This document shows positions 7,159 to 13,548 of a stretch of DNA of 22,946 nucleotides, piece by piece. Below the pieces are notes generated by a model. The model worked only from the letters and a program-made list of their open reading frames with translations. It searched no databases and had not been told where the DNA came from. The stretch is from the NCBI RefSeq assembly GCF_946222985.1, contig NZ_CAMIFY010000046.1:1-22946 (forward strand). The letters are read 5' to 3'. Position 1 is the first letter of the stretch, and each line of letters opens with the position of its first letter. Position numbers and translations under genes: made by a program. Source of the DNA: an uncultured Corynebacterium sp. (GTDB lineage: Bacteria > Actinomycetota > Actinomycetes > Mycobacteriales > Mycobacteriaceae).

Positions 7159-7734
7159 GTGACCGCCACCGAATCCGCTCCGCAGCCGTTCCGCGACGCA
7201 GTCGAGTCGATGCACGCCGCGCACGTGCGCGCCGAGATTTCCCTCGGTGACATCCGGCCCCCGCAGAAGCTGGCCCCGTTCAGCCATGCCGTGGGCCTGG
7301 AAGTTCTCCACCCGGAAACCGAGCTCGTCCCGGAGACCTCCGAGGGCGACGCCTTCGGCCGTCTCATCCTCCTGCACGACCCCCGGGCCGAGGAGTCCTG
7401 GTCGGGGTCGATGCGGTTGGTCGCCTACATCCAGGCGGACATGGACGCCGACGTCGCCTCCGATCCCCTGCTGCCCCAGGTGGCGTGGCAGTGGCTGACG
7501 GAGGGCTTCGAGGATTGCGGCGCCGAGTTCAGCAGCCTCGGTGGCACGGTGACCACGACCAATTCCGTGCGCTACGGCGAGATCGGCGGCCCGCCGCAGG
7601 CGTTCCAGTTGGAGATGCGCGCATCGTGGACCGCCGCCGGCCTCGACCTGGCGCCGCACGTCGAGGCATTCTCCCGCGTGCTGGCCAACGTCGCCGGGCT
7701 CCCGCCGGAGGGCGTCTCCGAGCTCGGACGTTAG
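7159..7734 (+). CDS. DUF3000 family protein (Rv2680-like)
   Basis: The 191-residue soluble protein belongs to the actinobacterial DUF3000 family, whose function is unknown. Recognisable stretches are FRDAVESMHAAHVRAEI near the N-terminus, RLVAYIQADMDADVASDPLLPQVAWQWL in the middle (split here only for description) and VEAFSRVLANVAGLPPEGV at the end. No signal peptide or membrane segment is seen. The GTG start at 7159 is chosen because it follows a -10 element by eight bases; longer frames run into hemE antisense. In M. tuberculosis the homologue lies directly next to the RNase D-like gene Rv2681; here a siderophore importer separates them. A strong terminator follows. Confidence 0.85.
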   Translation: MTATESAPQPFRDAVESMHAAHVRAEISLGDIRPPQKLAPFSHAVGLEVLHPETELVPETSEGDAFGRLILLHDPRAEESWSGSMRLVAYIQADMDADVASDPLLPQVAWQWLTEGFEDCGAEFSSLGGTVTTTNSVRYGEIGGPPQAFQLEMRASWTAAGLDLAPHVEAFSRVLANVAGLPPEGVSELGR

Positions 7735-7771
7735 TTTTCCGGCTCCGGCCTTTACGGGCACGAACGACAAG

Positions 7772-7815
7772 GCCGCTTCACGACGTGTCGACCGACGCGT
7801 CGTGAAGCGGCTTTT
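7772..7815. terminator. Terminator downstream of DUF3000, facing the siderophore operon end
   Basis: A perfect 14-bp stem, GCCGCTTCACGACG (7772-7785) with its complement at 7798-7811, is followed by TTTT (7812-7815) on the + strand. On the - strand the U-tract is poor (CTTGTC), but the stem may still end or protect the siderophore operon mRNA, which stops at 7859. Confidence 0.9.
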
Positions 7816-7858
7816 CGATTGTCCGCGTCGACCCGTCCGGGCGACGCATCCGCCGCGA

Positions 7859-8614
7859 CTAGTAGTAGACGGCGAGCAGACCCCGCGGACCGTCGACGAC
7901 CTCGACGGGGGTGTCGAAGACCTCGGTGAGGATGTCGTCGCGCATGATCTCCTCCGGCGTGCCGAAGTGGACGATGCGCCCGTTCTTCGCCGCGCAGATG
8001 CGGTCGGCGTAGTGGCCGGCGAAGTTGATGTCGTGGAGCACGATGACCACCGTGCGGCCGAGCTCCGTCGCCGCGCGGTGGAGGTGCTGCATCATCTGCA
8101 CCGAGTGGCGCATGTCGAGGTTGTTCAGCGGCTCGTCGAGCAGGATGTAGTCGGTGTCCTGCGCGAGCACCATGGCGACGTAGGCGCGCTGGCGCTGACC
8201 GCCCGACAGCTCGTCGAGGTAGCGGCCCTCCAGCTCCGTCAGGCCGAGGAAGTCGATCGAGCGGGTGATGATCTTCTCGTCCTCCGCCGTGATCCGGCCC
8301 TTCGAGTACGGGAAGCGGCCGAAACCGACCAGCTGGCGCACCGTCAGGCGGGTGACGAAGTGGTTCTCCTGGCGCAGGATCGACACGATCTTCGCCAGGT
8401 CGGCCGACTTCGTCGAGGACACGTCGTAACCGGCGATCTCGATGGAACCCTCGTCCATGCCGACGAGGCGGCCGATCATCGTCAGCAGCGTCGACTTGCC
8501 GGCGCCGTTGGGCCCGACGAGCGCGGTGACGCCGCCGGCCGGGATCTCCAGGTCGACGGGACCGATCGAGACCTCGTCGGAGTAGTGCTTGGCGACGTTG
8601 GTCAGCGTGATCAC
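7859..8614 (-). CDS. Siderophore ABC importer, ATP-binding subunit (YclP-type)
   Basis: The 251-residue ATPase powers iron-siderophore uptake. It shows Walker A GPNGAGKST (34-42), the Q-loop region ILRQENHFVTRLTV, signature LSGGQ (136-140), Walker B YILLDEP with E161, and the switch His H194. The RQENHF...GFGRFPYSKGR stretch resembles YclP/FatE/VctC-type transporters of catecholate siderophores such as petrobactin. The GTG start at 8614 overlaps the stop of the upstream permease as GTGA, so it is coupled. It is the last gene of the four-gene unit. Substrate is inferred from family only. Confidence 0.92.
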   Translation of the reverse strand: MITLTNVAKHYSDEVSIGPVDLEIPAGGVTALVGPNGAGKSTLLTMIGRLVGMDEGSIEIAGYDVSSTKSADLAKIVSILRQENHFVTRLTVRQLVGFGRFPYSKGRITAEDEKIITRSIDFLGLTELEGRYLDELSGGQRQRAYVAMVLAQDTDYILLDEPLNNLDMRHSVQMMQHLHRAATELGRTVVIVLHDINFAGHYADRICAAKNGRIVHFGTPEEIMRDDILTEVFDTPVEVVDGPRGLLAVYY

Positions 8615-9795
8615 AGGCGTCCCTTTCGCAGGATGTAGAAGAGGAAGAAGCTGCCGCCGACGACCTCGATGATGATGCCGACGGAGCCTTCCGCGTAGAA
8701 GAAGTTCTTGAGCACGAAGTACGCGCCCGACAGGACGACGAAGCCGATCAGCCACGCCATCGGGAACACGTGCCGGTGATCGTAGGTGTCGGCGAGCTGG
8801 TACGCGATCATCGCGACGAGGAAGCCGAGGAAGGTCATCGGGCCGACCAGCGCGGTGGAGACGGCCATGAGGACCGAGACCATCACCAGCACGATGATGG
8901 TGTCCTTCTTGTGGTCGACGCCGAGGTTCATCGCGGTGTCGCGGCCCAGGCCCAGCACGTTGAGCTTCGTGCTGCGCAGCCACAGCACCCCGCCGGCCAC
9001 CGCGATCAGCGGCAGGCTGACGAGCAGGTAGGTCGTGTCCGCGTTGGCGATCGAACCGATCAGGCGGGCGGTGAGCACGTCGAACTCGCTGGGCGTGAGC
9101 ATGCGCTGCATGAACGTGGACAGCGCGCCCATGCCGCCGCCGAGGATGATGCCGACGAGCAGCATGATCTGCAGGTTGCCGAGGCGGCCGGCGAACAGCC
9201 AGCCGTAGAGGATCGCCGAGAAGACGACCATCACCGCGACCTGCGCCAGGAACTGCGGCGTGCCGGTGATGGCGACGACGCCGGCGGCGCCGATGAAGAA
9301 CACCGCGGCCGTCTGGATGACCACGTAGAGCGATTCGAAACCCATGATCGACGGGGTGAGGATGCGATTGTGCGTCACCGTCTGGAACGCCACCGTCGCC
9401 ATCGCCTGGCAGAACGCCACGACGATCATGACGACGAGATTGCTCACCCGCATCTCGGCGATCAGCCAGAAACCCCGGGAACCGAACGGCATCGGGTTGT
9501 CCCACGCGAGATTCATGAAGGCGAAGAAGAGCCCGGCGACGGCCAGGCCGATCATGATCGCCCAGTAGCGCTTGCGTGCGCGGGCGGTGGGCAGCGGGCC
9601 GGTGCCCGACGCGCGGTCGCGACCGCGGGCGCGGGTCGCCCCGCCCTCGGCCTTGGCGTCCGCCGTGTCGTACTCCTCGCCGTCGAGGACGGCGGAGAAC
9701 TCGGCGAAGGCGTCCTCCGACAACTCCGGCGTGTCGCGGCCCTGGCCGCCGGCGCCGCCGCCGCGGCGCGGCTCGTGGTTGATGGCGGTGCTCAT
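8611..9795 (-). CDS. Siderophore ABC importer, FecCD permease (YclO-type)
   Basis: This 394-residue inner-membrane permease forms half of the siderophore channel. FecCD hallmarks include the LVGIILGGGMGALSTFMQRML segment region, LGLGRDTAMNLGVDHKK (the coupling loop for the ATPase) and VGPMTFLGFLVAMIAYQL. An unusually long hydrophilic N-terminus of about 75 residues, rich in Gly, Arg, Glu and Asp, precedes the first membrane helix. The start is ATG 9795, with the strong Shine-Dalgarno GAAGGAGGAG a few bases upstream; the longer frame covering the previous gene is a shadow. It lies 26 bases after the first permease and overlaps the ATPase start. Confidence 0.92.
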   Translation of the reverse strand: MSTAINHEPRRGGGAGGQGRDTPELSEDAFAEFSAVLDGEEYDTADAKAEGGATRARGRDRASGTGPLPTARARKRYWAIMIGLAVAGLFFAFMNLAWDNPMPFGSRGFWLIAEMRVSNLVVMIVVAFCQAMATVAFQTVTHNRILTPSIMGFESLYVVIQTAAVFFIGAAGVVAITGTPQFLAQVAVMVVFSAILYGWLFAGRLGNLQIMLLVGIILGGGMGALSTFMQRMLTPSEFDVLTARLIGSIANADTTYLLVSLPLIAVAGGVLWLRSTKLNVLGLGRDTAMNLGVDHKKDTIIVLVMVSVLMAVSTALVGPMTFLGFLVAMIAYQLADTYDHRHVFPMAWLIGFVVLSGAYFVLKNFFYAEGSVGIIIEVVGGSFFLFYILRKGRL

Positions 9796-9821
9796 GTTCT
9801 CCTCCTTCGATCGACGGGCGC

Positions 9822-10856
9822 TCATGCGCGACGACGCTGGCGCAGCAGCAATGCGATGAAGACCACGGCGCCGACGATCGCGAGGATCGTGGACACGGGG
9901 ATCTCGAACGGGCTGATGATGACGCGGCTGATGATGTCGCAGACGGTGACCACCGCGATGCCCATCAGGCACACCCACGGCAGGTTCGAGCGCAGATCGT
10001 CGCCGCGGAACATCGACACGATGTTCGGCACGATCAGACCCAGGAAGGGCAGGTTGCCGACCACGACGGTGACGATGCCGGTCGCGATGGCGATCAGCCC
10101 CGTGCCGATGAAGACGATCTGCCGGTAGTTGAGGCCGACGTTGGTGGCGATCTCCTCGCCGAGGCCGGCCACGGTGAAGCGGTCGGCGACGACGAAGACG
10201 GCTATGACCACGACCGCGACGAACCACAGCGGCTCGTACTGGCCCTTGAGCACCGAGGTGAACGATCCGGCGAACCAGATGCCCAGCGACTGCAGCATGT
10301 TCGTCGACAGGGCGATGTAGCTCGACACCGCGCCGACGACGGCGCCGAGCATCATGCCGACGATGGGCACGATGACCGACGACCGCAGCGTGACGCGGTT
10401 GAGGAACGCGAAGAACACCATCGTGCCCAGGAAGGCCGCGACGACCGCGGCGGCCATCTTGACCACGATGGGCGCCTCCGGGGCGACGATCATGACCAGC
10501 AGCAGGCCGAGTCCGGCCCACTCCGTCGTGCCCGTCGTCGTCGGTTCGACGAATCGGTTCTGCGTCAGCAACTGCATGACCAGGCCGCACATCGCCATCG
10601 CGGCGCCCGCGAGCACGAGCGCGATGGTGCGCGGAACGCGGGTGATGCCGAACATCTCGGCGCCGTCGTCGGCGCCGAAGACGTCGTAGACGCCGACGAA
10701 GAGAGACGACACCACCAGGCCGGCCGTGAGCACGACGCCGACGAGGAGCGGCCACGTGAACAACCGCCCCTGCTTCGCGGACGAGGCCGCCGAAGAATCG
10801 GCGGACGCCCGCGCGTCATGGTCGGCGGGCGGTGTGGTGCTCGGTGCTGCGCTCAT
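9822..10856 (-). CDS. Siderophore ABC importer, FecCD permease (YclN-type)
   Basis: This 344-residue membrane protein pairs with the following permease. The TRVPRTIALVLAGAAMAMCG segment, the following MQLLTQNRFVEPTTTGTTEW stretch and GNLPFLGLIVPNI are typical of the YclN/FatD/CeuB branch of FecCD permeases. About eight to ten hydrophobic helices follow a hydrophilic N-terminus of about 30 residues. The start at 10856 is supported by a modest GAGAG sequence upstream on the - strand. A 159-bp gap with a large hairpin separates it from the binding-protein gene, so its expression may be lower than that of the binding protein. Confidence 0.92.
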   Translation of the reverse strand: MSAAPSTTPPADHDARASADSSAASSAKQGRLFTWPLLVGVVLTAGLVVSSLFVGVYDVFGADDGAEMFGITRVPRTIALVLAGAAMAMCGLVMQLLTQNRFVEPTTTGTTEWAGLGLLLVMIVAPEAPIVVKMAAAVVAAFLGTMVFFAFLNRVTLRSSVIVPIVGMMLGAVVGAVSSYIALSTNMLQSLGIWFAGSFTSVLKGQYEPLWFVAVVVIAVFVVADRFTVAGLGEEIATNVGLNYRQIVFIGTGLIAIATGIVTVVVGNLPFLGLIVPNIVSMFRGDDLRSNLPWVCLMGIAVVTVCDIISRVIISPFEIPVSTILAIVGAVVFIALLLRQRRRA

Positions 10857-10984
10857 GGGGTGTGAACTCTCGGATCCGGAAAACGGCTCGATGCGGGGTG
10901 AAGCGCCGCGTGGGGCGATGTCACCGGACGCGACGAGGCCCCGCGACGTCGATCAACGACGGCGCCGGGCCACATCCGACCGGT

Positions 10985-11008
10985 GGCGCGGACCACGTGG
11001 TCCGCGCC
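10985..11008. terminator. Perfect 24-bp palindrome between binding protein and permease genes
   Basis: The sequence from 10985 to 11008 is a perfect inverted repeat centred on CACGTG, seven bases past the binding-protein stop. No U-run follows on the - strand. It probably acts as a partial terminator or an mRNA 3'-end stabiliser that lets the binding protein be made in excess over the permeases, a common arrangement in importer operons. Confidence 0.6.
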
Positions 11009-11015
11009 GGCGCGG

Positions 11016-12017
11016 TTACTCCTGCTCCAGCTTGTCGGCCAGGGAGTTGAAGAAGTCGGTGTAGGTTTGGATGCCCTCATCGACGTAAGTGTACTGCGGC
11101 ATGTAGATGATGCGATCCTCGGTCACCGCATTGACGTTCTGCAGCGCCGCGGAGTTGGCCAGCAGCTCGTTGGCCGGGGTGTACTCCTCGCCGTTGTTCT
11201 CGGCGACGGCGGCGTCGCGGTCCATGACGAGCATGATGTCCGGGTTGGAGTCCGCGATGGCCTCGACGGAGATGTCGTCGCCCTCGTGATCGGTCGAGGC
11301 GTCCTCGACCTCCAGCGCCGGAGTCAGACCCAGGATCTGGAAGACGGGGCCGAGCGAGCGGCCCGAGCCCGGGGCGGCGTAGTTGACGTTGCCGCCGGAG
11401 GTGATGACGCCCATGACCGAATCCTCGGAGTCGTAGGCGGCCTTGACGCGCTCGATCGACTTGTCGAACTCCTCGATGAGCTTGTCCGCCTCCTCCTGCT
11501 TGCCGAACATCTCGCCCAGGGCGGTGGTCTGGCGACGCAGCTCCTCGTCGTAGGGCTGGTCGTCGCGCGGGGTGAGGTCGACGATGGCCGCCTCCGGGGC
11601 GAGCTTGGCGAAGTCCTCGCCGTACTGCGCGAAACGCTGGCCGTTGACGATCAGGTCCGGCTCGACGGCGACGACGGCCTCGAGGTCCGGCTCACGGTGG
11701 GTGCCGAGATCGACGATGGAGTCGTCGTTCTTGTAGTCGAGGCTCGCCGGCATCAGGCTCTTCGGCGCTGCGGCGAGCTCGACGCCCCAGTCCTCGAGGG
11801 TGCGGAAGACGCGGTTGTCGGTGGCGACGACGTTCGACGCGGGAACGGGGACCGTCTGCGTGCCGAAGTTGTCTTCGATCTGCACGGTCGAGGTCTCGCC
11901 GTTGCCCTCCGCGGCGGCGTCGTTGGACTCCGCGTCGTCGGAACAGGCCACGAGGCCGAAAGTCAGGGCCGCGGCCGCGGCGACTGCCATCGTGCGGCGG
12001 CGAAGCGTGGTGATCAA
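11016..12017 (-). CDS. Siderophore-binding lipoprotein (YclQ/FatB/CeuE-type)
   Basis: The 333-residue extracytoplasmic binding protein captures ferric siderophore and hands it to the permeases. It has an RRR-containing signal peptide with lipobox LVAC and lipidated Cys at C25, then an acidic linker. The mature part shows VQIEDNFGTQTVPVPASNVV, LGTHREPDLEAVVAVEPDLI and PGSGRSLGPVFQILG, as expected for the petrobactin/enterobactin binding family. The frame starts with TTG at 12017, preceded eight bases upstream by GAGGAG. An ATG nine codons in would leave a poorer signal peptide. It is the first gene of the operon and lies about 100 bases downstream of two DtxR-like operators. Confidence 0.92.
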   Translation of the reverse strand: MITTLRRRTMAVAAAAALTFGLVACSDDAESNDAAAEGNGETSTVQIEDNFGTQTVPVPASNVVATDNRVFRTLEDWGVELAAAPKSLMPASLDYKNDDSIVDLGTHREPDLEAVVAVEPDLIVNGQRFAQYGEDFAKLAPEAAIVDLTPRDDQPYDEELRRQTTALGEMFGKQEEADKLIEEFDKSIERVKAAYDSEDSVMGVITSGGNVNYAAPGSGRSLGPVFQILGLTPALEVEDASTDHEGDDISVEAIADSNPDIMLVMDRDAAVAENNGEEYTPANELLANSAALQNVNAVTEDRIIYMPQYTYVDEGIQTYTDFFNSLADKLEQE

Positions 12018-12043
12018 GTCAGTGACTCCTCGATGTCTCGGAG

Positions 12044-12107
12044 CGCCGGCGGATGCCGGCGAAGTCGGAAACGCCCGAACCGGGAAACGAAGGGTCGCAA
12101 CCCTTCG
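12044..12107 (-). promoter_or_regulatory. Two hairpins in the siderophore operon leader
   Basis: The leader between the putative operators and the TTG start contains two perfect stem-loops. One is CGCCGGC-GGAT-GCCGGCG (12044-12061, as given on the + strand). The other is CGAAGGGT-CGCA-ACCCTTCG (12088-12107), which on the - strand is followed by TTTCCC, a weak terminator-like tail. They may stabilise the mRNA or attenuate transcription. Confidence 0.55.
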
Positions 12108-12116
12108 CCCTTGGGC

Positions 12117-12135
12117 TTAGGACACGCTAACACAG
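12117..12135. promoter_or_regulatory. DtxR-like iron box 2
   Basis: Read on the - strand, CTGTGTTAGCGTGTCCTAA matches the DtxR/IdeR consensus TTAGGTTAGCCTAACCTAA at 13 of 19 positions by direct count, including the central TTAGC and the terminal CCTAA. It is separated from the next box by a single base. Confidence 0.5.
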
Positions 12136-12136
12136 G

Positions 12137-12155
12137 CAAGGTATGGACTACCTAA
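12137..12155. promoter_or_regulatory. DtxR-like iron box 1
   Basis: On the - strand TTAGGTAGTCCATACCTTG matches the DtxR/IdeR consensus at 12 of 19 positions, with the strong half-sites TTAGGT and ACCT in the correct 5-base central spacing (AGGTA-5-TACCT). It lies upstream of the siderophore-binding lipoprotein gene, the expected target of iron-dependent repression. Confidence 0.55.
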
Positions 12156-12233
12156 CCGTTTGTTTGCGGGTGGCGCGCATCACCCCCGGCGGTTCCCCCT
12201 GCCCGTCTGGGAGATCCACGCCACTGGCCCCGT

Positions 12234-12239
12234 TAAGCT
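12234..12239 (+). promoter_or_regulatory. Possible -10 element of leaderless RNase D gene
   Basis: TAAGCT at 12234-12239 ends seven bases before ATG 12247, and no Shine-Dalgarno sequence precedes the ATG. The match to the -10 consensus is modest. Confidence 0.35.
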
Positions 12240-12246
12240 GGATCAC

Positions 12247-13497
12247 ATGTGCGCAGCCCTCCTCACGCCCCGCGACGGAACCCCCGAGGTTCTCGTCACC
12301 GAAGACGACATCGCGGATGCGGCACGGCTCATCGCGTCGGGCACCGGTCCGGTGGCCGTCGACACCGAGAGGGCGTCGGCCTACCGGTACGACGACCGCG
12401 CGTTTTTGATCCAGATCCGCCGGGAGGGCGCCGGCACGATTCTCGTCGACCCGGAGACCGTCCCGGGCGTCGTCGGTGCCGCCGGCCTCCCCGAAGCACT
12501 CAACGACCTCGACTGGGTCGTCCACGCCGCCGTATCGGACCTCCCCTGCCTCGCGGACCTGGGCCTGTACCCCGCGACCCTCGTCGACACCGAAATCGCG
12601 GGGCGCCTGCTCGGGCTGCCCAAGGTCAACCTCGCGGCCATGACGGAGAGGCTCCTCGACGTGGAGCTGGCCAAGGGCCACGGTCGCGAGGACTGGTCGA
12701 CGAGGCCGCTACCGCGGGCGTGGCTCGACTACGCGGCCCTCGACGTGGAGTTGCTCAACGAACTGGCCGAGGCCCTCGTCACCGCGTTGGCCGAGCTCGA
12801 CCGCGTCGACTGGCTCCGCCAGGAATCCGAGGCGGTCCGCCGGGCCCATGCACCGGGCAATCGGCGAGGCGCCGACGGGGAACGGTGGCGGTCGATGCGC
12901 GGCGTCGGCAAGCTCCGTCGTCCCGAACAACTCGTGGTCGGCCGGGAACTGTGGCTCGAGCGCGACCGGCTGGCGCGGGAGCGCGACGTCTCCCCCGTCT
13001 CCGTCCTCCCCCACGACGTGCTGACGGCCATCGCCGAGAAGCCACCCCGCGACGAACGCGCGCTGGCGTCGGTGAAGGGTTTCCCGCGGCGCCGCCGTGG
13101 GGCGGCCGCGCAGTGGTTGAAGGTCGTGCGGCGAGCCCTCGACTTGCCGCGAGACCAGTGGCCCTCGCGGCCGCGCTCCACCGGCCCGTCGCGGCCGCAC
13201 CACCGGACGTGGGCGGACCGCGAGCCCCGTGCCGCGGCGACGTTGGAATCGCTCAAGCTCGGCCACGAACTGCTCGCCGAAGATCTCGCGATCGCCCCCG
13301 AGACGCTGTTCCGCCCCTCCGATCTGCGAGAAGTCGCTTGGATCATGTCGGGTTCGGACGCCGCACCCGCCCCGACGACCGACGACGAGGTGCGGGAGCT
13401 CCTGGCGCGCCTCGGCGCACGCCCGTGGCAGATCGACGTCATGGCCGGGCTCGTCTCCGAGGCGGTCCTCCTGCCGCGGCGGCAGCCCCTCGGATAG
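12247..13497 (+). CDS. RNase D-like DEDDy 3'-5' exonuclease with HRDC domain
   Basis: The 416-residue protein is the homologue of M. tuberculosis Rv2681 and probably trims 3' ends of tRNA precursors or other structured RNA. The exonuclease residues are intact: D39 and E41 in VDTE, H93 and D98 in HAAVSDLPCL, and Y162 and D166 in DYAALDVELL, making it the DEDDy subtype. The basic region from about 200 with VSVLPHDVLTAIAEKPP and LASVKGFPRR fits one HRDC nucleic-acid-binding domain, and a second helical segment follows. The start ATG 12247 follows a -10-like element by seven bases. It converges on dxs across a strong hairpin. Confidence 0.9.
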   Translation: MCAALLTPRDGTPEVLVTEDDIADAARLIASGTGPVAVDTERASAYRYDDRAFLIQIRREGAGTILVDPETVPGVVGAAGLPEALNDLDWVVHAAVSDLPCLADLGLYPATLVDTEIAGRLLGLPKVNLAAMTERLLDVELAKGHGREDWSTRPLPRAWLDYAALDVELLNELAEALVTALAELDRVDWLRQESEAVRRAHAPGNRRGADGERWRSMRGVGKLRRPEQLVVGRELWLERDRLARERDVSPVSVLPHDVLTAIAEKPPRDERALASVKGFPRRRRGAAAQWLKVVRRALDLPRDQWPSRPRSTGPSRPHHRTWADREPRAAATLESLKLGHELLAEDLAIAPETLFRPSDLREVAWIMSGSDAAPAPTTDDEVRELLARLGARPWQIDVMAGLVSEAVLLPRRQPLG

Positions 13498-13498
13498 C

Positions 13499-13532
13499 GC
13501 GAAGGCCCCGGGCGATGCCCGGGGCCATTCGC
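13499..13532. terminator. Bidirectional hairpin between RNase D and dxs
   Basis: The stem GGCCCCGGGC (13504-13513) pairs with GCCCGGGGCC (13517-13526) around a GAT loop, and GCGAA/TTCGC extend it after a one-base bulge. There is no clear U-tract on either side. It directly abuts the RNase D stop and lies 16 bases from the dxs stop. Confidence 0.7.
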
Positions 13533-13548
13533 AATTGCGGGAGGGTCG

